In this document: piece by piece, positions 17,568-25,876 of the stretch
Layout of the letters: each line of letters opens with the position of its first letter
How positions within the stretch are numbered: position 1 is the stretch's first letter
From: a bacterium
Lineage (GTDB): Bacteria; Bdellovibrionota_C; UBA2361; RFPC01
Assembly (NCBI GenBank): GCA_030431715.1
Contig: JAUIIO010000010.1
Coordinates: 60,979 to 124,978, forward strand
Direction of reading: 5' to 3'
Length of the DNA stretch: 64,000 nt
Notes under the pieces: model-generated
Seen by the model: the letters and a program-made list of their open reading frames with translations, nothing else
Told to the model about the DNA's origin: nothing
Database searches by the model: none
Program-made: the position numbers and the translations under genes

Positions 17568-18743
17568 ATGGCGAAAGTTGCTCTTAAAGTTGTCAAAAAA
17601 CCTGATTTCTTCGAGGAGACGGTTTCTTTTCATGGGGCTGAACAGCCCGGAACCTCTCACTCTCTTCATTACGCTATGCCGTATGCTGAGAGTTTTGCGC
17701 CTGAGGTTCCCGAGTATTTCTTAAATAGATATACTCAGAAGGGAGATGTTGTGCTCGATCCGTTTTGTGGTGGGGGGACGACACTCTTATCTGCTAATCT
17801 TTTAGGGCGAGTCGCATATGGGAGCGATCTCAATCCTCTCGCTCTGGCCATGAGCGAGGCCAAGGTTACGCCTTCAGACCTTACTGAGGTTACTCTTGGT
17901 CTTCAGTCTATAGATCTCCGGCAGCCTATTAATATTAAAGTATACTCCGAGTACTTTGCGCCATTTTTTGATGTCGATACTTTTCGCGAGATCTCAAATC
18001 TCAAGAACTACTTTGCGAGAAATAAAGATCGTATCGCCAGATTTATCCGATTTATGTCCTTGTCACTCCTTCACGGCCCAAGCGCTGGTTACTTTAGCGT
18101 ACCAACTCATGCTACTCATGCGCTTTCTCCCGAGGAGCAGGATGGTCTCAATATTAAGAGACGACAGATACCGGACTATAGGGCAGTTCTTCCTCGAATT
18201 TTAAAAAAGACGGCATCCGCTCTTAGAGATGGCTACCCAGGTATTGCAGAGGGCGCAGCCTCGCGAAATAAGCTTGCACTCGCTGATGCCCGTGACCTTT
18301 ATTATGTGCCAACGGGTGGGGTTGATACCGTAATTACTACGCCTCCGGCTCCGGGAACAAAGAGTATCGCTCGCGATCAGTGGCTAAAGCTCTGGTTTCT
18401 TGGGGAAAACGTGCAATCTGTCGCCGATCGCCTCTTTCTCGATAAGAGAATGTCAGTATGGAAGGATTTTATGAATGAATCGCTTCTTGAGATGGCGAGA
18501 GTGGTGCGGCCAGGTGGACGTGCGATTATGGCTTTTGCAAAAGAAGATTGTTACGAGGAAGTCTTAGATCTTGTGAATAATGCGCTTGGGAGATATTGGT
18601 CACTTGAGTGTGTGCTTCATGATGAATCTACTCCGCTTGACCCTCGAAGTGGTGAAGTGGCAACTCGAGATTGCATTCGGCGCAAAGGCCTTACTTCTCA
18701 GGAGAGGCGGCAGAAGAAGTATCTTGTGCTTCGCAGGTGGTAG
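17568..18743 (+). CDS. DNA-methylase-like protein (N4/N6 family) with altered catalytic motif
   Basis: About 391 residues from ATG 17568; an upstream start at 17493 adds 25 unlikely residues. HYAMPYAESFAPEVPEYFL followed by VVLDPFCGGGTTLLSA (62-77) and GSDLNPLA is the SAM-binding half of circularly ordered N4-cytosine/N6-adenine methylases. At the place of the catalytic (S/D)PPY motif it has VITTPPAPG (255-263), with the aromatic residue missing. VRPGGRAIMAF is a later strand. It may methylate another substrate, or bind SAM without base methylation. No restriction endonuclease gene is adjacent. The 3' end overlaps the convergent DUF2064 gene by 53 bases. Confidence 0.7.
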   Translation: MAKVALKVVKKPDFFEETVSFHGAEQPGTSHSLHYAMPYAESFAPEVPEYFLNRYTQKGDVVLDPFCGGGTTLLSANLLGRVAYGSDLNPLALAMSEAKVTPSDLTEVTLGLQSIDLRQPINIKVYSEYFAPFFDVDTFREISNLKNYFARNKDRIARFIRFMSLSLLHGPSAGYFSVPTHATHALSPEEQDGLNIKRRQIPDYRAVLPRILKKTASALRDGYPGIAEGAASRNKLALADARDLYYVPTGGVDTVITTPPAPGTKSIARDQWLKLWFLGENVQSVADRLFLDKRMSVWKDFMNESLLEMARVVRPGGRAIMAFAKEDCYEEVLDLVNNALGRYWSLECVLHDESTPLDPRSGEVATRDCIRRKGLTSQERRQKKYLVLRRW

Positions 18744-19440
18744 TTCCGAAAGCTTTTAGATCTGATCGTGCGAGAGCCGCAGCTGTATGCCTTCCAACTT
18801 TTACTAGTGATCTCTTAAGATCAGACCTGAGACGCATGTAATCTGTGTATTCATCAATATCGTAGAGCTCTGGAAGTGAGACTATGTCGGCTCTGTTCAG
18901 TGTCTTTTGAACGGAATCATACTCAGTATGGGGAACGTTGAAGCATTCTATGAAATCACACCTTTCGATATCGCTTCTTGGAAGGCCGAGAAGATAAAAT
19001 CCATTTTTAGGAGCTGCTCCTATTACGGGGAGGTCTTCTTGGAGCTTATGTACTGCCGATGAGAGGATATCCTCAGTCAGGATTGGTGTATCCGATCCAA
19101 TGATAATCACACCGCTGGAGTGCCGATCCCGCCTGATGCACTCTGTGAGTGCGTTTTGAAAACGTTCTCCAAATTTTTCGCCCTCCTGACAAAAGCTCTC
19201 AAGCCGAAGAGGGAGAGGAACGGCTTCGTTCGCCTGAGACTTTGACCATGCAACGTTAATATGAATTTTAGGAAAGTGGTTACGAGTTTTACGCAGGAGC
19301 TCAAGCGAGTCCAGTACAAAAGCACGATGCAATTCGTTTACGTAGTTCCTTGGAAGGTCGTTGCGCAGTCTTTGTTTTGCGGTTGAGTCATTACATGGTC
19401 TTGAAAATAAGAGAATGGTAATTGGTGAATGTTGGTTCAT
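18691..19440 (-). CDS. DUF2064/TIGR04282-type GT-A fold nucleotidyl- or glycosyl-transferase
   Basis: 249 residues. The N-terminus ITILLFSRPCNDSTAKQRL corresponds to the family's P-x-x-G-x-x-K-T-R-L loop in degraded form. EGEKFGERFQNALTECI, GVIIIGSDTPILTEDIL and VIGAAPKNGFYLLGL match the conserved blocks of DUF2064. That GT-A-like family is annotated as rSAM/selenodomain- or arsenosugar-associated glycosyltransferase. A Cys/Asp-rich metal site (usually GSDCPGL) reads GSDTPIL here, so activity may differ. Last gene of the GNAT/34-residue-peptide/DUF2064 unit. Confidence 0.7.
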   Translation of the reverse strand: MNQHSPITILLFSRPCNDSTAKQRLRNDLPRNYVNELHRAFVLDSLELLRKTRNHFPKIHINVAWSKSQANEAVPLPLRLESFCQEGEKFGERFQNALTECIRRDRHSSGVIIIGSDTPILTEDILSSAVHKLQEDLPVIGAAPKNGFYLLGLPRSDIERCDFIECFNVPHTEYDSVQKTLNRADIVSLPELYDIDEYTDYMRLRSDLKRSLVKVGRHTAAALARSDLKAFGTTTCEAQDTSSAASPEK

Positions 19441-19488
19441 TTGTATCTAGGATCTCTCGAGCTCGCAAAAAGCTGTAGCAGAGAACGG

Positions 19489-19593
19489 CTATGGTATCAT
19501 CTGCATCAGCCCGAATGAGATCAGAAGGATTATACCCATACCAAGAGAGAGTGACAGTATATATGAAATGAAAAGAGAAAGGATTTGTGTCAT
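19489..19593 (-). CDS. 34-residue hydrophobic peptide, translationally coupled
   Basis: A small open frame between the GNAT and DUF2064 genes. Its ATG (19593-19591) follows the GNAT stop codon with no gap (CAC-TAA-ATG), and it ends in TAG at 19489. The product begins MTQILSLFISYIL, continues LGMGIILLISFGL and ends MQMIP, so nearly the whole chain is one membrane span with no charged residue. The exact stop-start join suggests real translation by re-initiation. Function is unknown. It may be a small membrane regulator or subunit, and chance cannot be excluded at this length. Confidence 0.45.
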   Translation of the reverse strand: MTQILSLFISYILSLSLGMGIILLISFGLMQMIP

Positions 19594-20700
19594 TTAGTGT
19601 TCGTTTTTCTCAAGATGTCGTACCGCGAGCTCTGCCGGTACGGATTCCGGGTGGCCTAAGTGAGAAGCATCTGAGTGTACAGTATAAGCTGTGCGCGATC
19701 CAGCGAAATTTTGATAGCGCGATTCTTCTTCTTTTCTTGCATCTTTAATACTTTTAGAAAGTACAAGATTGTCTCTTCCGTGAGCGAAAGGGAAGTAGCC
19801 AGATGTGATAAAGCCGTGCTGTTTGAGTTTTATAATGCAATTTTCGGCCTGAGGATCTTCAATATCAACAAAAAGAGTCTGTGACCGTTCTGACGCGTTT
19901 TTTGAGAGCTTGCGTGCTACAAGCTCAGTGTCATGAAGAAGTGATGGGCTTAAAAATGAATGACTGACATCGATTGTTCGAAAGCTGTGAGTCATAAGTG
20001 ATGTGGTATCTGAAGGGAGAGCATAATGTGTAGCGTCTTCCTCAGATGAAGAACGATTCAGGCCAAGCGCTTTGGCGCATGAGAAAACAGCGTCTTCGTC
20101 ACTTAATGGTAAATGGAGAAGTACTTCTTTGTCTCTGCTTTCGATGCTTGGGATCATTATAGATAGGTTACAATCGTAAAAGAGATCGGTGTGTGTAGGC
20201 CCTTCGCTTTTTTCTACGCGAAAATATGCTGGCATGTTTGCTGTCTGTATGAAATCGCAGTCTCTAAGCAAAACTTGATCAATGTTCTCGGTTATATTTG
20301 AAATGATAGGGGAGAAACAGTAGAACATGTCCCATTGCTGTCGCAAAGCAAGATCGTGAAGTTGTTTCTTATAAGCGTTGCTTATCTTTGAGAAAAGTGT
20401 CGATTGAGCTAGGGCAGGATCATATGCAATGTAGAGAACTTGAATATGAGTCGTCTCTTGATTGTCTGGTTGTCTCGCGTCAGGACAAAGTGCTAAGTGT
20501 GCTAGAAGTTGGTCATCTTCGTTTGTAGCGATGAGCGATATGAGCCTCCTGCCAATATGAGTCTTCCAGTAGTGTATGTCGTAAACGCTTTCTACCGGGT
20601 AAAATCGATTATAACAGCGCTGATACATCTCAATGAGTTTTCGTATCATATGGTCGTTATCTGGGCTAAGTGCTCTGATGTGGATAGTATTGTTTTTCAT
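19594..20700 (-). CDS. GNAT-like acetyltransferase domain protein, unknown substrate
   Basis: About 368 residues from ATG 20700, which has AGGGAT eight bases upstream. A start at 20865 would add a 55-residue segment of low coding quality. IHIRALSPDNDHMIRKLIEMYQRCYNRFYPVESVYD is the opening of a GNAT fold. LISLIATNEDDQLLAHLAL and IQVLYIAYDPALAQSTL give the central strands and the region before the acetyl-CoA loop. The C-terminal 150 residues (TSGYFPFAHGRDNLVLSKSI) look like a second, degenerate GNAT half. The canonical R/Q-x-x-G-x-G/A loop is not evident. First gene of a three-gene unit. Confidence 0.55.
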   Translation of the reverse strand: MKNNTIHIRALSPDNDHMIRKLIEMYQRCYNRFYPVESVYDIHYWKTHIGRRLISLIATNEDDQLLAHLALCPDARQPDNQETTHIQVLYIAYDPALAQSTLFSKISNAYKKQLHDLALRQQWDMFYCFSPIISNITENIDQVLLRDCDFIQTANMPAYFRVEKSEGPTHTDLFYDCNLSIMIPSIESRDKEVLLHLPLSDEDAVFSCAKALGLNRSSSEEDATHYALPSDTTSLMTHSFRTIDVSHSFLSPSLLHDTELVARKLSKNASERSQTLFVDIEDPQAENCIIKLKQHGFITSGYFPFAHGRDNLVLSKSIKDARKEEESRYQNFAGSRTAYTVHSDASHLGHPESVPAELAVRHLEKNEH

Positions 20701-20968
20701 TTTACAGATCCCTATTTGTCTGTGTCGCTGCATTTGAATTTCTGGCGCAGGCTCTTTTTCAATGATTAGATCCAATTGGTCTTCATGAGTGTTCTCAAAA
20801 AAGAACAGTCCCACGGAATTGAACAAACCAGAGTTATAGTATAAATTGAGACCCATTCTAAACAACCAGTTATCAATTATTTCCCCCAGTTTAAGAATGA
20901 GTATTCGGTCTGTGGCAACAATATCCGCAGCATGTAACGGGGAAGTTGTGAATAAGCTGTGGAAGACT

Positions 20969-21000
20969 CTGCTAGTAATTCAACCTGCTAGTAATTCAAA
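20969..21000. repeat. 16-base tandem duplication upstream of hflX
   Basis: The unit CTGCTAGTAATTCAAC occurs at 20969-20984 and again at 20985-21000 with one final base changed. It lies just before the hflX ribosome-binding site, where a duplicated operator would be plausible. A replication-slippage duplication is equally likely. Confidence 0.6.
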
Positions 21001-21015
21001 TGGAGATAGGCCGCT

Positions 21016-22677
21016 TTGAGTAAGAAAGTAAAAGGAAATTTATCAGGACTTTCCCCATCGCAACTGAAGAGTGTTGAGAAGTTATACAATCGAAAAATCG
21101 ACTCTGATGAAATAGTTACTCCACAGGTTGCTCGTGAACTTTATAAGGTCGCTGAAGAACTTCGTCGGAGAGTTGGTATTCTTATCTCACGTGAAGGTCG
21201 TATTGAAGAGGTCTTTGTTGGAACACGAGAAATACTCTACCTCCCAGACCTTGGACGGTACCGGGAGGGGAAAGGAAGGCTACGTCGATTGCGACTTGTC
21301 TTTAGTGATCTTTCTCACCATGAGGGAGAAGCTTTTATACCGCACGATATCTACACAGACCTTGAGAAGCTTCGGCTGGATATGGTTGTTTCTATTCGTG
21401 ACGAGCGCATTCTACGAGCTTCTTATGCATATCTTAAGCCTCTGGTAACGCCAGATGAAGCTCCGGTGAATACTGTTATCGTTCCAGATCTCTTTAATTT
21501 TGAGTTGGACTTTCAAAGTTTCATTCAGGAGATTGAGTCTGAACTCTCTAAACAGAAAACAGTTCGTCAAGGAGATGGGCGCGCTTTTCTTATTGGCGTT
21601 TATGATAAAGATGATAAATATGCTGATGAATCGATGACGGAACTTCGTGAGCTTGTACGATCGGCTGGAGTGAGTATAGCCGGGGCTCTTGTACAAAGGC
21701 GAAAACCAGACCCCAAAACACTTCTTGGAAAAGGAAAACTCGAGGAGGTGGTGCTGCGTTGCTTACGTCTTGAGGCAGACATTCTCATCTTTGATACCGA
21801 GCTTAAGCCGTCACAGTGGAGAGTCATCACGAATAGTACTGATATTAAAGTCATTGACCGCAGTATGTTGATACTTGATATTTTCGCGCAGCGAGCAACT
21901 AGCAGTGACGGGAGGCTTCAGGTTGAGCTCGCCCAGTTAAAATATAATCTCCCACGTCTTGTTGAGAAAGATGCAGGTCTTTCTCGTTTAACTGGTGGTA
22001 TTGGTGGTCGCGGTCCGGGTGAAACAAAGCTAGAAATCGGTAGAAGACGAATTCGGGATAGGATAGCGCAGCTTGATAAGCAGATTGATAAGCTCGGGCA
22101 AGCTCGAAATCTCAGGAGAAAAAAGAGGAAGGGGATACCTGTCCCACTCTTGGCTATTATCGGATATACGAATGCTGGCAAGTCGACACTCTTTAATTCA
22201 CTGACAAAGAGCTCTGTTTTACAGGAAGACAAACTCTTTGCCACGCTCGATCCGGTTCAAGCAAGATTTGTGCTTCCTCCTCACGTCGATGACCATACTT
22301 CATATGGCGAGCAGGTTGTTCTTATTGATACTGTGGGTTTTATTCGCGATCTCCCAGAGGAGCTTAAAAATGCCTTCCGCGCAACACTTGAAGAGCTTTA
22401 TGAGGCGGACCTCTTACTGCATGTCGTTGACGGCTCAGATTCAAGGTGTATGGACCAGATAGCCTCTGTAGAAGAAGTCTTAAAAGAGATGGAGCTCTCC
22501 GATAAAAGACGTGTGCTCGTAATAAATAAGTGCGACCGGAATCCGCAGTACGTTGATGTGAAAGACGTAGATATTCCCGCAGTGCAGGTTTCTGCTACTA
22601 CCCGAGAGGGATTCGACACTCTTCGTAATGCCCTTTCTGAAGCGCTTCAGGACAAACTCAGGGATGTTGTGGGATAG
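21016..22677 (+). CDS. hflX: GTPase HflX
   Basis: 553 residues, longer than the usual 380-430. The extra N-terminal 190 residues resemble the extended HflX form seen in some proteobacteria. The HflX core follows: PDPKTLLGKGKLEEV, ATSSDGRLQVELAQLKYNLP, GGIGGRGPGETKLE (glycine-rich linker) and IGYTNAGKSTLFN (G1). After that come DTVGFI (G3) and NKCD (G4). HflX binds the 50S subunit and splits stalled ribosomes under stress. The start codon is TTG at 21016 with GGAG ten bases upstream; no in-frame ATG exists nearby. It converges on pepP with an 11-base gap. Confidence 0.92.
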   Translation: MSKKVKGNLSGLSPSQLKSVEKLYNRKIDSDEIVTPQVARELYKVAEELRRRVGILISREGRIEEVFVGTREILYLPDLGRYREGKGRLRRLRLVFSDLSHHEGEAFIPHDIYTDLEKLRLDMVVSIRDERILRASYAYLKPLVTPDEAPVNTVIVPDLFNFELDFQSFIQEIESELSKQKTVRQGDGRAFLIGVYDKDDKYADESMTELRELVRSAGVSIAGALVQRRKPDPKTLLGKGKLEEVVLRCLRLEADILIFDTELKPSQWRVITNSTDIKVIDRSMLILDIFAQRATSSDGRLQVELAQLKYNLPRLVEKDAGLSRLTGGIGGRGPGETKLEIGRRRIRDRIAQLDKQIDKLGQARNLRRKKRKGIPVPLLAIIGYTNAGKSTLFNSLTKSSVLQEDKLFATLDPVQARFVLPPHVDDHTSYGEQVVLIDTVGFIRDLPEELKNAFRATLEELYEADLLLHVVDGSDSRCMDQIASVEEVLKEMELSDKRRVLVINKCDRNPQYVDVKDVDIPAVQVSATTREGFDTLRNALSEALQDKLRDVVG

Positions 22678-22687
22678 TCCGGATTTA

Positions 22688-23938
22688 CTACCGCGGAATA
22701 TGTTTGGTGAGATTCTTATGTCCTGTTGCGGTAACAACGATGTCGTCTTCGATTCGAATACCGCATGCAGGTATTTTTCCTGTCTTTTTAGGGAAGTAGA
22801 GTCCGGGCTCTACGGTAAAGACCATACCTTTCTTGAGGATGGCTTTGTTGTTGGCACGTAGCTTGCCGATGTCATGAACATCTAAGCCGAGGCTATGACC
22901 AATTCCGTGAGGGAAATACTTGCGATAGGCCTTCTTCTCCATTAGGGAGGAGAGCGAGCCTTTTAAGATGCCGAAATCTTTTAACCCAAGGGTGAGAACT
23001 TTCGCCGCAGCAGTATAAACCGACTGAATTTTCACACCATCGCGTACAGTTTTAAGTGCTGCTTCAAGTGCTTCATTTACGCAGTCGTAAAGATCACTTT
23101 GAAGTGGGGTAAATGCACCTCCCACCGGGAAGCACCGTGTCACATCTGCCGCGTAGTACTGGTAACTCGCCCCGCTATCAAGAAGGAGCATCTCTCCCTT
23201 TCGTAATGTTTGTGTGTGAGCTGAGTAGTGAAGCGTTGCGGCAGAGGCGCCGCTCCCTGCAATGGTTTGGAAAGCGACATCGCCTCCGTTATCTTTATAG
23301 TGATATTCACACAGCGCAGCTACCTGATACTCCTTCATGCCGGGACGGATATTTTCTGCTACTGCTTCAAATCCCCTAGCTGTTATCTCTGCAGCTTTTT
23401 TAATGAGAGCTATCTCATCAGCGGTTTTATAGAGCCGCATTGGTTCAAGGATGACGTCTGAATGGGAAAAACTCTCAGGTAAAGACTGTCTTGAGTGTGA
23501 GGGGATACGCAGAAGGTAATCGGCGGAGAGGAGTCCTGGGGAACCTGATCTATTTTGAAATACGAGATGATCACAATCGCGTATGTATGTCGAGATAACT
23601 TCTGGAACTGGTTGTGCGCATACGTATTTTGCGCCGAGAGATCTAGCCGTATTTTTTAATGGAGTTGTTTTTCCGTCCCAGATAATAGAGCTTTCCGTTT
23701 GCTCAGGGCCAATGAGGATCGGCTTATCGGCATCTGCTCTTAAGATAATGCAAGAAGAAACCGGTTCGGGCGTGCCTGTAAGATAGTAATAGTCACTGTC
23801 TTGTCGGTACGAGTAATACTGGTCTCTTGAATAGGTTTGCTGAGGTGTGCTTCCTATCACCAGCACGGCATGTTTTGAAATTGATTTTAGCCGCTTTAGG
23901 GCCTTTTGAATTCTTTGCTGGTATACGCTACGCTTCAT
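22688..23938 (-). CDS. pepP: Xaa-Pro aminopeptidase
   Basis: 416 residues with the two-domain aminopeptidase P layout. The N-terminal domain holds QDSDYYYLTGTPEPVS (RxxsdFhYLTGf motif). The M24 pita-bread domain holds MLLLDSGASYQYYAADVTR (two Asp metal ligands), FPHGIGHSLGLDVHD (His), FTVEPGLY (Glu) and GIRIEDDIVV (Glu). All five metal ligands are present, so an active dimanganese enzyme that removes N-terminal residues before proline is expected in the cytoplasm. Convergent with hflX. Its start lies 44 bases from the thioesterase start on the other strand. Confidence 0.93.
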   Translation of the reverse strand: MKRSVYQQRIQKALKRLKSISKHAVLVIGSTPQQTYSRDQYYSYRQDSDYYYLTGTPEPVSSCIILRADADKPILIGPEQTESSIIWDGKTTPLKNTARSLGAKYVCAQPVPEVISTYIRDCDHLVFQNRSGSPGLLSADYLLRIPSHSRQSLPESFSHSDVILEPMRLYKTADEIALIKKAAEITARGFEAVAENIRPGMKEYQVAALCEYHYKDNGGDVAFQTIAGSGASAATLHYSAHTQTLRKGEMLLLDSGASYQYYAADVTRCFPVGGAFTPLQSDLYDCVNEALEAALKTVRDGVKIQSVYTAAAKVLTLGLKDFGILKGSLSSLMEKKAYRKYFPHGIGHSLGLDVHDIGKLRANNKAILKKGMVFTVEPGLYFPKKTGKIPACGIRIEDDIVVTATGHKNLTKHIPR

Positions 23939-23982
23939 GGGTTACATGTAATACGTTTAGTCTGAGATCGCCAGGGGATTTT

Positions 23983-24384
23983 ATGTACACACTCGATTAT
24001 GAAATAACCGATTCTGAGGTAGAAGAGTCGTACGCCCATGTGCACCATGCAACGACACTGTGTATCTTAGAGAAGGGGAGATTGTCTCTTCTTGAGCATA
24101 TCGGTTTTCCCAATGAAAGCTTAATTGAGCAGGGGATCTTCCTTGTTCTCACCCGCATTGATGTCCAATATAAACGTGAGCTCTTTGCTGGCCCTGTTCA
24201 GGTAACCTGTGAGAATATGCGGGTTGAAGATAAGAGGTTTTCGCTTCAGCAGCGTATTCTGAAACAACCCGCCGGCAAGGTGGCGATTGAGGCTATGGTG
24301 GAGTTTGTTGCTATGGACGGAGCCTCAAAACGCGCTATTCGGGCGCCTGAGGAGCTTACACAGGCCTTTTCTGCGGTGGTGTAG
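23983..24384 (+). CDS. 4HBT-fold acyl-CoA thioesterase (YbgC/FadM-like)
   Basis: 133 residues from ATG 23983, which has AGGGG six bases upstream; a longer frame from 23827 overlaps the pepP start and is unlikely. VHHATTLCILEKGRLSLLEHIGF matches the hot-dog fold helix of the YbgC/FadM class, where the usual Asp is replaced by His-Ala-Thr. FLVLTRIDVQYKRELFAGPVQVTCENMRV forms the central strands. Hydrolysis of an acyl-CoA or acyl-ACP thioester is likely. The chain length or aryl specificity is unknown. It precedes the rpmE promoter. Confidence 0.75.
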   Translation: MYTLDYEITDSEVEESYAHVHHATTLCILEKGRLSLLEHIGFPNESLIEQGIFLVLTRIDVQYKRELFAGPVQVTCENMRVEDKRFSLQQRILKQPAGKVAIEAMVEFVAMDGASKRAIRAPEELTQAFSAVV

Positions 24385-24406
24385 CAGTTATTTTTGGCCC
24401 GAGAAG

Positions 24407-24435
24407 TTGACAGTCTTATGTGATTTCGGTACTTT
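24407..24435 (+). promoter_or_regulatory. sigma70-type promoter for rpmE
   Basis: TTGACA at 24407-24412, a 17-base spacer, then TACTTT at 24430-24435. The -35 box is perfect and the -10 matches at T, A and the final T. It lies 38 bases before the rpmE start in the gap after the thioesterase gene, the expected place for a ribosomal-protein promoter. Confidence 0.6.
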
Positions 24436-24473
24436 ACTGCTCTTACAAATTTTAGAATTTTCACGAGAGAGAC

Positions 24474-24695
24474 ATGAAAAACGAAATTCATCCAGAATAC
24501 TTCCCTGAAGCTCAGATCACTTGTGGTGGTTGTGGAACAGTGATGACTATTGGTTCTGTTAGAAAGAGCATCGAAGTGAGCATCTGTAGTTCTTGTCATC
24601 CATTTTATACCGGTAAAGAAAAGCTCGTAGATAGTGCCGGTCGAGTGGATCGCTTCAAGCAAAAGTATGCAAAGTTCACTGCTGAGAAGAAGTAG
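24474..24695 (+). CDS. rpmE: 50S ribosomal protein L31
   Basis: 73 residues, the normal length. MKNEIHPEYFPEAQITCGGC, then VSICSSCHPFYTGKEKLVDS and GRVDRFKQKY, are the standard L31 blocks. Two Cys pairs (CGGC and CSSC) are the zinc-binding ligands of the zinc-containing L31 form, as opposed to the zinc-free paralogue. A part of the large subunit at the subunit interface. It overlaps the next gene by 29 bases. Confidence 0.97.
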   Translation: MKNEIHPEYFPEAQITCGGCGTVMTIGSVRKSIEVSICSSCHPFYTGKEKLVDSAGRVDRFKQKYAKFTAEKK

Positions 24696-25281
24696 TACGG
24701 CTATTCTTCCGCACAAGCGAACATCTCTATTTAAACTTCCTTACCTTCTTATTCAGGTGGCATTGGTTATTGCTGTTGCCGGTTGTGAGCGTACCGGTGG
24801 TGGAACGATCGGGCCGGGCGTGGCTGTGCCTGATATTCAGTATAAAACCCTGAGCGGAGAAACGCTTGGTCTTCGCAGCTTCCGCGGTAAGGCCGTTGTC
24901 TTAAACTTCCTTGCATCTTGGTGCGCACCTTGTGAAAGTGAGATGCCAGCTCTAAATGCATTGCACAGGATGATAAAGGATCACGATGCCACCGTTGTTG
25001 CAATTGGGGTTGATGACGATCCCGGGAGACTTAAGGAGTTCGCTCAGAGAACGCAGATTGAATTCCCGCTCCTTGTCGACACCTCGGGGCATTCTCATCG
25101 CTTTTTTAAAATTGCCGGGTTCCCGGAAACAGTTCTCTTAGACAAGAGCGGAACGGTTATGATGACTCCTGATGTGGTTGGCGCTGGTGCTAGCTCTGAA
25201 CCTGTTGTTAAGTTTGTAGGGCCTAGGGATTGGGATAATCCCTATTTTGCTGAATTAATGAGGAAAATAGCCAGTAGGTAG
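24667..25281 (+). CDS. TlpA-like thioredoxin-fold lipoprotein
   Basis: About 204 residues from ATG 24667, inside the end of rpmE; a GTG at 24634 is a longer option. LPYLLIQVALVIAVAGC is a signal peptide with lipobox VAGC. The domain that follows has LRSFRGKAVVLNFLASWCAP with active-site WCAPC, VAIGVDDDP and AGFPETVLLDKSG (cis-Pro loop). This is the TlpA/ResA class of periplasmic, membrane-tethered thiol-disulfide oxidoreductases, often reductants for cytochrome c maturation. The overlap with rpmE implies coupled translation. Confidence 0.85.
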   Translation: MQSSLLRRSSTAILPHKRTSLFKLPYLLIQVALVIAVAGCERTGGGTIGPGVAVPDIQYKTLSGETLGLRSFRGKAVVLNFLASWCAPCESEMPALNALHRMIKDHDATVVAIGVDDDPGRLKEFAQRTQIEFPLLVDTSGHSHRFFKIAGFPETVLLDKSGTVMMTPDVVGAGASSEPVVKFVGPRDWDNPYFAELMRKIASR

Positions 25282-25360
25282 GCACAAGCCGCTTTTTCTC
25301 TTTCTCGATAGTCCTATATCTGAGAGTATATATTCAGGTTTTTATAAGGGGACGCTAATA

Positions 25361-25876
25361 GTGTTACGCCGGTTTTTTCTTAGAGTGGTTTTACTGCTCT
25401 TTATTCTCGTATTCATCAGTGCGTGTTCAGTACTGGAGCCTAAACAACCACAAGAGTTTGATACCACCGATCAGGTGAAACGGATTGTACGTGAGCCTCT
25501 TAGCCCTGAGCAAACAGGAGAGTTGGTGGAGGAGGTTGGGGGAAACTGGCTCTATGGACAGGGGTTGGGAGAGACTGCTTTTACCGTAGGTTCAATCGTT
25601 CTTTTTCCTCCCGCAGCGATCTGGCATCTTGGAAACGCCGTGGTTTCACTCTCAGGTTATAAACCTATCGGAGTCTCGTACCTCCTCTCTGATGAGGATG
25701 AGCAGGGTTGGAATAATGTTTATGACGGGGTGATGTCTGGACCCGGACGTGTCATTGCTGGTGTTTCGGGAAAAGAGTATCGTTCGAAGGAAGTTATTCG
25801 TGAGAATATGAAAAAATACTATGTTCCAGCAGAAAAAAACTTTGCAGCACAGCGTCCTCGGGAGCGATCATCGTGA
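25361..25876 (+). CDS. lipoprotein of unknown function
   Basis: 171 residues from a GTG at 25361 with AAGGGG nine bases upstream. LLFILVFISACS is a signal peptide with lipobox ISAC. The mature part starts with a Gln/Thr-rich stretch, then carries FTVGSIVLFPPAAIWHLGNAVVSLSGY, a hydrophobic segment that could be a second membrane contact. WNNVYDGVMSGPGRVIAGVSGKEY comes next. I recognise no family. It ends four bases into the NAD kinase gene (GTGA overlap), so the two are co-translated. Confidence 0.7.
   Translation: MLRRFFLRVVLLLFILVFISACSVLEPKQPQEFDTTDQVKRIVREPLSPEQTGELVEEVGGNWLYGQGLGETAFTVGSIVLFPPAAIWHLGNAVVSLSGYKPIGVSYLLSDEDEQGWNNVYDGVMSGPGRVIAGVSGKEYRSKEVIRENMKKYYVPAEKNFAAQRPRERSS

Noticed and set aside
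17568..18743. Restriction-modification system
   Set aside because: No endonuclease or specificity gene within reach, and the methylase motif is abnormal.
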